Assembly: GCA_009701945.1 (NCBI GenBank) | Contig: WLJF01000054.1 | Span: 1-5,427, forward strand | Length of the DNA: 5,427 nt | DNA from: Actinomycetota bacterium | GTDB lineage: Bacteria > Actinomycetota > Actinomycetes > Nanopelagicales > Nanopelagicaceae | Direction: 5' to 3' | Shown here: positions 1-5,427 of the stretch, in pieces | How positions within the stretch are numbered: position 1 is the stretch's first letter | Layout of the letters: every line of letters starts with the position of its first letter | The notes under the pieces: generated by a model | What the model was told of the DNA's origin: nothing | Database searches by the model: none | Seen by the model: only the letters and a program-made list of their open reading frames with translations | Made by a program: the position numbers and the translations under genes

Positions 1-720
1 ATCAATAATACGTACTGCTTTCGCTCCAGCTGCTATTGCATCAAGACATGCCTGCACCTTAGGAGCCATACCCTGTGCAAATGTTGCCTTAAGTGTCTCA
101 AGCTCTTTCGCTGAGATAGATGTAATAAGAGAGTCCTTATCCGGCCAATTCTTGTAAATGCCTTCAACATCAGTCATAACAATCAACCACTCGGCATCGA
201 GCGCTCCTGCAACGGCTGCGGCGGCAAGATCTGCATTGACGTTATAGCCAATAGATCCTTTGTTATCACTGGCAATTGGAGAAATCACGGGAACTTTTCC
301 TGCACTCACGAGTTCTTCAATTGACGAAGTGTTCACATCTGTGACAACTCCTACCAATCCGAGATCTGCAGCAGTTCCATCAACTAGTGATGTCAAAGCC
401 TTCGCAATCAGAGTTCCAGAAGTTCTGCCTGAAATCGCTACTGCCGCAACTCCATGAGTGACTAGCGATTTAGCAACTGCCGGCCCGACTTCGTTGGCCA
501 ACACCTGTTCGACAACATCAAAGATTTGAGGCGTTGTGACTCTAAAGCCACCAACGAATTCAGATTCAATTCCAGCAGCTTCCAGCGCTTTGCCAATCTG
601 AGGTCCGCCACCATGAACAATGACAGGAGTAACTCCTGTGGAAATGGCGTCAGCGATAGCTTTGGCGAACGAGCCATGCTCATCAGTCATCGCGTGTCCT
701 CCGAATTTGATCACGATCAT
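1..720 (-). CDS. argB: Acetylglutamate kinase, N-terminal 240 residues (3' end beyond window)
   Basis: ArgB phosphorylates N-acetylglutamate with ATP, the second step of arginine synthesis, in the cytoplasm. The reading frame is open from the ATG at 720 to base 1. Visible amino-acid-kinase motifs are the first strand with MIVIKFGG (Lys5, Gly7-8), HGGGPQ (36-41), GGFRVT (Arg60), YNVNAD (Asn160, Asp164), MTDVEGIY (182-189) and GMAPKV (Lys221). These match the E. coli catalytic and substrate residues Lys8, Arg66, Asn158, Asp162 and Lys217. The frame breaks off at RIID; family members continue for a few tens of residues, so only the C-terminus is missing. The start is firm: upstream in frame there is a stop (742-744) and no other start codon between. 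The ATG overlaps the argJ stop as ATGA (717-720), with no good ribosome binding site, so translation is probably coupled. The protein begins at the first strand, without the 20-30 residue extension usual in actinobacterial ArgB. Confidence 0.95.
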   Translation of the reverse strand, partial: MIVIKFGGHAMTDEHGSFAKAIADAISTGVTPVIVHGGGPQIGKALEAAGIESEFVGGFRVTTPQIFDVVEQVLANEVGPAVAKSLVTHGVAAVAISGRTSGTLIAKALTSLVDGTAADLGLVGVVTDVNTSSIEELVSAGKVPVISPIASDNKGSIGYNVNADLAAAAVAGALDAEWLIVMTDVEGIYKNWPDKDSLITSISAKELETLKATFAQGMAPKVQACLDAIAAGAKAVRIID

Positions 721-1862
721 GTCGAGTAGGCCGAATTCTCTTCAACGTAGTCATGCGACAAGTCATTGGTCATGACAGTCGCAAAAGCACTACCCACGTT
801 GAGGTTGACTTCGAGGCTGACCAAACGTTCTGCAAATGAGACAAGGTTCTTATCTTGAAAGGGTGCAGATTCCTTCGCCACATGAACCCCGTTGAGAATG
901 ACATCGATATTGAGAGGATCCATCTGAGCATCTGCTGTGCCAACTGCCGCTAAGACGCGACCCCAGTTCGGGTCCGCCCCAAAGATTGCGCACTTCAAGA
1001 GATTGTTGCGAGCACATGCACGAGCAACTTCAACCGCGTCACTTTCAGATGCGGCGCCTGTGACAGTAATTGCGACTGTCTTTGTTGATCCTTCTGCATC
1101 AGCAATCAGCTGAGCAGCAAGTGAGCCACACACATCCATCAGCGCAGCTTCAAGATCTGACTCAGAGAGTGCAACACCTGATGCACCACTTCCCATCAGC
1201 AGCACTGTGTCATTAGTCGAGGTGCATCCATCAGAATCAATACGGTTATAGGTTCTATCAGTTACTCGCGTGAAAATCTCTTGAGCATTCCTAGGCAAGA
1301 CTGCATCCGTCATCACGACAGAGAGCATTGTGGCTAAGGCTGGTGCAAGCATTCCTGCACCCTTTGCAATTGCTGCAAAATCAGCGCCCTTGGTACTTGC
1401 TGTTGCAACCTTGGGAACGCTATCGGTAGTCATGATCGCTCGCGAAACATCATCTAATGAATCTGTTTTCATAGTGGCTGAAATAGTTTCCAGGCCTGCA
1501 AAGATCTTTGGCATGGGTAGGAGCTCACCGATAAGGCCAGTTGAGCAGACCACGACTTCACCAGATGAAATACCTAGAAGCTCGCCAACTTTCTCGGCTG
1601 TGTGATGAGTATCGGCAAATCCTTGAGGACCAGTGCAAGCATTCGCCCCACCAGAGTTCAGCACGGCAGCACGTACTAGCTTTCCTTTAGTGACTTCACG
1701 TGACCAGATAACAGGTGCTGCGACAACTTTGTTTGATGTGTAAACAGCTGCTGCATCAAAGAGTGGACCGGTGTTCTCAATAAGAGTCAGATCCAGCGCA
1801 CCGGTTGACTTCAGCCCTGCCGCAATAGCTGCGCCACGAAAGCCTTTGGGCAGAGACTTCAT
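717..1862 (-). CDS. argJ: Glutamate N-acetyltransferase / ornithine acetyltransferase
   Basis: ArgJ moves the acetyl group from N-acetylornithine to glutamate, giving ornithine and recycling acetylglutamate. Some family members also use acetyl-CoA to make acetylglutamate, and sequence alone does not settle which type this is. At 381 residues it is of normal length. Visible landmarks are LNSGGANACTG (68-78), the oxyanion-hole region STGLIGE (107-113, Thr108-Gly109), KGAGM (Lys167), the self-cleavage motif ALATMLS (175-181), DGCTSTNDT (211-219), DPNWGR (297-302) and the family C-terminus with TNDL, ENSAYST. Thr178 should be the nucleophile and become the first residue of the beta chain after autocleavage between Ala177 and Thr178. 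Its start overlaps the argC stop and its stop overlaps the argB start, each as ATGA. Only a weak GGA lies about nine bases before the start, so coupling to argC translation is likely. No residue looks damaged. Confidence 0.97.
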   Translation of the reverse strand: MKSLPKGFRGAAIAAGLKSTGALDLTLIENTGPLFDAAAVYTSNKVVAAPVIWSREVTKGKLVRAAVLNSGGANACTGPQGFADTHHTAEKVGELLGISSGEVVVCSTGLIGELLPMPKIFAGLETISATMKTDSLDDVSRAIMTTDSVPKVATASTKGADFAAIAKGAGMLAPALATMLSVVMTDAVLPRNAQEIFTRVTDRTYNRIDSDGCTSTNDTVLLMGSGASGVALSESDLEAALMDVCGSLAAQLIADAEGSTKTVAITVTGAASESDAVEVARACARNNLLKCAIFGADPNWGRVLAAVGTADAQMDPLNIDVILNGVHVAKESAPFQDKNLVSFAERLVSLEVNLNVGSAFATVMTNDLSHDYVEENSAYST

Positions 1863-2878
1863 ACGCCAAGTCCATCGAAGTTAAGCCCTGCAGCCTCATC
1901 CAACCCACACATCAAATTGGCGTTCTGAATTGCTTGCGCAGCCGCTCCTTTACCGAGGTTATCGATAGCGACAGAGATGATTAAACGCGATGTGTGTTCA
2001 TCGACTGCAACTTGAATCTGAACATGATTAGACCCGGTGAGCGCTGCAGTCTTTGGCATAACTCCTATCGGTAAAACAGTGACAAATTGAGATTTTGCAA
2101 AGTATGAAGAATAGAGAGCGTGCGCTTGCTCTGTTGAAATCTTCTTGGTCAGTTTTGCTGTAATGGTCGAAAGAATTCCTCGAGGCATCGGGGCAAGAAT
2201 GGGTGTGAATGAAATCTTCGCATCAACTCCTGATACTTTAGTCAGAGCTTGCTCTATCTCTGGAGTGTGCTGATGTACTCCCCCAAATTTATATGAGGTG
2301 AGCGAACCAGCTACTTCACTTGCAATCAGATTAATCTTGGCACTTCTTCCAGCTCCCGTTGTACCAGAAGCTGCAACAACAACGACATCTGTTAGATCTG
2401 CGATCTCCGAAGCAGGTGCTGCTCCCAGTGCGATAGAAGTGGCATAGCAACCAGGGTTTGCAACCTTTGTGGACTTAGAAATCAGCGACGTGAAAGGTTC
2501 AATATCAGCTAAACCGTATGTCCACGAACCTGCATAATCGCCACCGTAGTACGTTGCCCATGCATTAGCGCTCTCTAATCTGTAATCAGCGCCTAGATCG
2601 ACAATCTTTGCAGTCGTTGGCAGTTGAGCAATGACTTTCGCAGACTCACCATGTGGAAGAGCAAGAAAGATCAGCTCACATAAAGCAAAGTCGTTTGGCG
2701 AGAATGCGTTGAATTTCTTTCCCGCATAGCTCTGTAACTGTGGATGAACAGATGTGATCTGCTCCCCCGCATTGGAGTGGGCTGTAATGGCGGTAACTTC
2801 GAAATGGGGATGGCTTGCGAGTAGGCGAAGAAGTTCGCCCCCTGCATATCCACTAGCTCCTACAACACCGATTTTCAT
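1859..2878 (-). CDS. argC: N-acetyl-gamma-glutamyl-phosphate reductase
   Basis: ArgC reduces N-acetylglutamyl phosphate (the ArgB product) to the semialdehyde using NADPH, the third step of arginine synthesis. The 339-residue length is usual. The N-terminal nucleotide-binding fold starts at once with GVVGASGYAGGEL (4-16). LPHGES lies at 74-79, DLGADYR at 94-100, the catalytic cysteine Cys144 in NPGCYAT, SGTTGAGRS at 171-179 and the likely catalytic histidine in VHQHTPEIEQ (201-210, His204). The C-terminal part ends with the conserved DNLGKGAAAQAIQN (306-319). The residue after NPGCY is Ala rather than the common Pro. The start is supported because the Rossmann motif begins at residue 4. No Shine-Dalgarno sequence precedes it (the bases before ATG are pyrimidine-rich), fitting a leaderless message. 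It is the first gene of the arg set, 38 bases after pheT, and its stop overlaps argJ by four bases. Confidence 0.97.
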   Translation of the reverse strand: MKIGVVGASGYAGGELLRLLASHPHFEVTAITAHSNAGEQITSVHPQLQSYAGKKFNAFSPNDFALCELIFLALPHGESAKVIAQLPTTAKIVDLGADYRLESANAWATYYGGDYAGSWTYGLADIEPFTSLISKSTKVANPGCYATSIALGAAPASEIADLTDVVVVAASGTTGAGRSAKINLIASEVAGSLTSYKFGGVHQHTPEIEQALTKVSGVDAKISFTPILAPMPRGILSTITAKLTKKISTEQAHALYSSYFAKSQFVTVLPIGVMPKTAALTGSNHVQIQVAVDEHTSRLIISVAIDNLGKGAAAQAIQNANLMCGLDEAAGLNFDGLGV

Positions 2879-2884
2879 GGATGC

Positions 2885-2890
2885 AGGATA
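2885..2890 (-). promoter_or_regulatory. Possible -10 hexamer for leaderless argC transcript
   Basis: On the minus strand the hexamer TATCCT ends six bases before the argC ATG. It fits the loose actinobacterial -10 pattern TAnnnT. A start site seven bases downstream of the hexamer would fall on the A of the start codon, giving a message with no leader, which agrees with the missing Shine-Dalgarno sequence. No convincing -35 hexamer is seen 16-18 bases further upstream; that stretch is occupied by the repeated operator-like sites. Inference from sequence pattern only. Confidence 0.45.
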
Positions 2891-2905
2891 GCATATTTAT
2901 GCATC
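2888..2905. promoter_or_regulatory. Putative ARG box 1 (ArgR operator, argC-proximal)
   Basis: This 18-base site is centred on the near-palindrome GCATATTTATGC (2891-2902). Against the E. coli ARG box WNTGAATWWWWATTCANW it matches 12 of 16 informative positions. Two of the four mismatches are symmetric, giving GCAT/ATGC in place of GAAT/ATTC. It abuts and slightly overlaps the possible argC -10 hexamer, so a bound repressor would block polymerase. The ArgR assignment rests on the motif, the paired arrangement and the position before argC; argR itself is not in the window. Confidence 0.7.
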
Positions 2906-2907
2906 AA

Positions 2908-2925
2908 GATGCATATTTATGCAGT
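2908..2925. promoter_or_regulatory. Putative ARG box 2 (ArgR operator, overlaps pheT stop)
   Basis: This is the second copy of the same site. The 13 bases at 2911-2923 are identical to 2891-2903. It matches the E. coli ARG box at 13 of 16 informative positions and shares the symmetric GCAT/ATGC variation. The two 18-base boxes are separated by 2 bases, centre to centre 20 bases, close to the 2-3 base separation known for paired ARG boxes bound by one ArgR hexamer. The right part covers the pheT stop codon and the last two pheT codons. Confidence 0.7.
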
Positions 2926-5373
2926 ACGCAGTACGGCTCCTGTTGCCTTCACGGCTGCCGCTACTGCTGCCTCACGCATCTCAGTGACCTCAGCCCCGGT
3001 CAAGGTTCGATCGGGTGCTCGGAATGCGAGGGAGAATGCCAGTGAAATCTTGCCATCGCCTAACTTGTCATAGCGATCAAAGAGAGTGATGGATTCAAGG
3101 AGATCTCCAGCGCCAGCACGAAGGGCTGCCTCAACTTGGGCCGCTGTGACATCTGCCCCAACAATCAGTGCAACATCCTGAAGAGCTGCGGGCATTGTGC
3201 CGACCGTTGTTGGACGTACGAGCTCTGAATCAGGAAGAGCGCTGAGACCCACAGCAAAGGCCACAGAGCGCTCAGGTAGACCGTACTTAGCAACGATACG
3301 TGGATGAAGTTCACCTGCATGGGCGACAGCTTTTCCATCGACAATAAGTTCAGCGCATCGTCCCGGATGCCATGGAGCAAAGTCAGAGCGTTTGACTGTC
3401 CATTGAAGATTACAGAGCTGCAAAATGTCCTGTGCGTAGGCAATTGCATCTTGCCAGGTATAGGCGCGAGCTTTACCTTGCCAATCTTCATTTTCAACTT
3501 TGCCAACAAGTAAACCAGCTACGTGATATGCCTGCGGTGGAACGCTTGCAAAGATTTCGTCAATAATCTTCTGTGCAGGCCTCTTGGATAAATCAGGCGA
3601 AATAAATGGAACAAGCTTTTGTGAGCTACGGAATATTGAGCCCATTTCAAAGATTGCAAAATCTTTAGCCCCACGGCTGATGTTGCGCTGCGCTACTTCA
3701 ATCAATCCCGGAACTAGATGCACACGCATCAATGGGAATTCCTCTGACATAGGATTTGCAATGCGATAGGTAGCAGCACGTTCACCAACAAATCCCATCG
3801 AATCGATTGTCTCTTGGTTGGTGAATGGGAATGTCTGCACTTCAGCTAAGCCACGGCCTGCAAGCATTGCAGCTACTGCACGACGTCGCTTCTGGGTTGG
3901 CGTGAGCGATGCATGCAGCGGACGAGGTGGCAGAACTGAAGGAATCTTGTCATAGCCAATCATGCGAGCTACTTCTTCTGTGAAATCGGCCGGAGTTAAA
4001 AGGTCTGAACGCCAGGCAGGAGGATCGACTTCAAAGGTCTTCTCATTCACATCGCATCCAATAGTGCGCAGAACTTCAGCGATCTTGGCAGGAGGTACTT
4101 CAACGCCAAGGATGCGAGAAACATAGGCAGGGTCGAGCTTTACGACGGGAGAGAAACGAGGCTCTCCATCAACAACAGTTGCCACGTGCTGGGCTGAACT
4201 ATTCTCCGTCAAAAGTTGAACAAAGCGTGCAGATGCATATTGAGCAAGAGATGGGTCGACACTTCGCTCCAAACGGCGAGATGCCTCTGAGGATAGTTTG
4301 TGGCGACGTGAATTCTTTGCAACGCAGATTGGATCAAAGCGAACTGCTTCAAGTGCAATCTCTGTTGTTGTCTCACTAATTTCAGATGATGCACCGCCCA
4401 TAGTTCCAGCAAGAGCTAGAGGTTGCGCATCATCACAGACCATCAGGTCATCAGGATCGAGTTGGCGCACTTGACCATCGAGAGTGGTAAATGGCTGCGC
4501 CTTGCCTGCGCGCTTAATAGTCAGTCCACCTTTGATCTTTGACTTATCAAATGCGTGTAGTGGTTGACCCAGCTCGAGCATCACATAGTTGGTGACATCG
4601 ACAACCAGTGAAATCGAGCGCATCCCCATCTTCTCAATGCGTCGGCGCATCCATAGCGGTGTGGTTGCAGAGGGATCAAAGTTTGACAGTGTACGCAAAT
4701 AGAAGACAGATGCAGTGGACTTATCGGCAATCTTCGCGCTGACTCCCTTACCGGTCTCTGCAAATGTCAGAGTGCGCAAAGCATCCACAGGATCTGTGAA
4801 CTTCAAGCCCAGTGATCCTGCTACTTCTCTTGCGATTCCACGAATGCTGAGGGCATAACCACGATCAGGGTTGACTGCAACATCAAAAATAACATCGTTA
4901 ATCATCAGACCAGCAATTGCATCTTCACCAATCTTCACAGTGCCATCTGCAAAAGTCATGATGCCGGAGTGATCTTCACCGAGGCCAAGTTCGCGAGCAG
5001 AACAAATCATTCCATTGGAAGTCTTGCCGTATGTCTCACGTGCTCCGATTGCGAAGTCACCTGGAAGAACGGCGCCAGGAAGAGCGGCAACAATCAGGTC
5101 ACCCACGACAAAGTTCGTAGCTCCGCAGATCACATAACGAGTTTCCTTCTCGCCACAATCAAGGCCCACATACCGCACAGGCTTCTTAAATTCAGTGAGC
5201 TCTTCAATGCTTAAAACCTTCGCAAAGACAAGAGGGCCAGTGAGATCTGCACCCTGCTTGATGATCTCTTCCACTTCAAATCCAACACGGATAAGCCCAT
5301 CAGAGATTTGCTCAGGAGTAACAGAGGAAGGAATATCTACAAATTCTTTGATCCACGATAGAGGAGCGCGCAT
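2917..5373 (-). CDS. pheT: Phenylalanyl-tRNA synthetase beta subunit
   Basis: PheT pairs with PheS in the (alpha-beta)2 enzyme that charges tRNA-Phe; the beta subunit binds tRNA and hydrolyses mischarged Tyr-tRNA-Phe. The 818-residue length is typical. Domains in order: N-terminal segment MRAPLSWIKEFVD; EMAP II-like tRNA-binding domain (about 40-150); B3/B4 editing domain (about 213-373) with VVDVTNY (257-263), GQPLHAFD (269-276) and LAGTMGG (321-327); B5 domain (about 408-477) whose WRSDL and DFTEEVARMIGYD carry the expected magnesium ligands Asp457, Asp463, Glu466 and Glu467; catalytic-like core (about 483-695) with HPGRCAEL (669-676); and the C-terminal anticodon-binding FDX-ACB domain (about 725-817) with PDRTLTG (787-793). 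The ATG directly follows the pheS stop with no gap. A GGAG inside pheS (5385-5388), eleven bases before the ATG, may serve as ribosome binding site. No terminator follows the gene. Confidence 0.98.
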   Translation of the reverse strand: MRAPLSWIKEFVDIPSSVTPEQISDGLIRVGFEVEEIIKQGADLTGPLVFAKVLSIEELTEFKKPVRYVGLDCGEKETRYVICGATNFVVGDLIVAALPGAVLPGDFAIGARETYGKTSNGMICSARELGLGEDHSGIMTFADGTVKIGEDAIAGLMINDVIFDVAVNPDRGYALSIRGIAREVAGSLGLKFTDPVDALRTLTFAETGKGVSAKIADKSTASVFYLRTLSNFDPSATTPLWMRRRIEKMGMRSISLVVDVTNYVMLELGQPLHAFDKSKIKGGLTIKRAGKAQPFTTLDGQVRQLDPDDLMVCDDAQPLALAGTMGGASSEISETTTEIALEAVRFDPICVAKNSRRHKLSSEASRRLERSVDPSLAQYASARFVQLLTENSSAQHVATVVDGEPRFSPVVKLDPAYVSRILGVEVPPAKIAEVLRTIGCDVNEKTFEVDPPAWRSDLLTPADFTEEVARMIGYDKIPSVLPPRPLHASLTPTQKRRRAVAAMLAGRGLAEVQTFPFTNQETIDSMGFVGERAATYRIANPMSEEFPLMRVHLVPGLIEVAQRNISRGAKDFAIFEMGSIFRSSQKLVPFISPDLSKRPAQKIIDEIFASVPPQAYHVAGLLVGKVENEDWQGKARAYTWQDAIAYAQDILQLCNLQWTVKRSDFAPWHPGRCAELIVDGKAVAHAGELHPRIVAKYGLPERSVAFAVGLSALPDSELVRPTTVGTMPAALQDVALIVGADVTAAQVEAALRAGAGDLLESITLFDRYDKLGDGKISLAFSLAFRAPDRTLTGAEVTEMREAAVAAAVKATGAVLRTA

Positions 5374-5427
5374 TTAAAGGCCCACTCCAAACTGACGAGT
5401 GAAGCGTAGATCGCCTTCAACAATGTC
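5374..5427 (-). CDS. pheS: Phenylalanyl-tRNA synthetase alpha subunit, last 17 codons
   Basis: The minus strand reads DIVEGDLRFTRQFGVGL and then TAA. A GD(L/V)RF near the end followed by a short QFG tail is the usual C-terminus of PheS, whose catalytic domain makes the Phe-adenylate. The identification rests on this tail and on its position right before pheT, its partner gene. The TAA abuts the pheT ATG with no intervening base, which favours coupled translation and balanced subunit amounts. The rest of the gene lies past the right edge. Confidence 0.9.
   Translation of the reverse strand, partial: DIVEGDLRFTRQFGVGL

Noticed and set aside
462..683. 73-codon minus-strand open frame inside argB
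   Set aside because: It is out of frame with argB, whose catalytic motifs run through the whole stretch; it has no recognisable domain.
1330..1605. 91-codon plus-strand open frame opposite argJ
   Set aside because: It is antisense to conserved ArgJ sequence including the Thr178 motif, with no independent signal; the low-complexity Ala/Ser-rich product is typical of a complement frame.
2900..2913. Inverted repeat TGCATCAAGATGCA as a terminator hairpin for pheT
   Set aside because: The stem is six AT-rich pairs with a two-base loop and no following U-run; it is better explained as the inner halves of two adjacent palindromic operator boxes.
2921..2934. Direct repeat GCAGTAC twice in a row
   Set aside because: It is only seven bases, lies in the last pheT codons and is consistent with chance in coding sequence.
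3165..3509. 114-codon minus-strand open frame inside pheT
   Set aside because: It lies in another frame of the well-conserved PheT C-terminal half and shows no motif or ribosome binding site; a shadow frame.
1..5427. A novel defence, mobile or secretion system
   Set aside because: Every base except 38 belongs to recognised housekeeping genes; no repeats, att sites, transposase, RNA gene or unknown protein is present.

Overview
The window holds ordinary core-metabolism genes, all on the minus strand and packed almost without gaps. In transcription order (right to left) these are the last codons of pheS, complete pheT, complete argC, complete argJ and the first 240 codons of argB. The base composition is near 50% GC by eye. 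The pheS-pheT-argC-argJ-argB order is the one known from Actinobacteria such as Mycobacterium and Streptomyces, and the protein motifs fit that phylum. A compact actinobacterial genome with GC far below the usual 60-70% suggests a streamlined freshwater lineage such as Nanopelagicales (acI). That placement is inference.

Layout: 5374-5427 is the 3' end of pheS. Its stop codon directly abuts the pheT start, so the two subunits of phenylalanyl-tRNA synthetase are made together. pheT fills 2917-5373. Next comes the only intergenic gap, 38 bases (2879-2916), which carries two copies of a 13-base near-palindrome 20 bases apart. These look like a tandem pair of ArgR operator sites (ARG boxes). One overlaps the pheT stop codon, and the other abuts a possible -10 hexamer placed for a leaderless argC transcript. 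argC (1859-2878), argJ (717-1862) and argB (720 to beyond the left edge) follow, joined by two ATGA overlaps.

The arg genes encode steps 2 and 3 of arginine synthesis (ArgB, then ArgC) and the acetyl-transfer step that releases ornithine and recycles the acetyl group (ArgJ). argD, argF and argR are expected past the left edge by analogy. Catalytic residues are intact in all four enzymes that can be read.

I found no mobile element, RNA gene, CRISPR array or unknown system. The points worth a second look are the double operator embedded in the end of pheT, the apparent leaderless promoter, and an N-terminally short ArgB that lacks the helix associated with arginine-inhibited enzymes.
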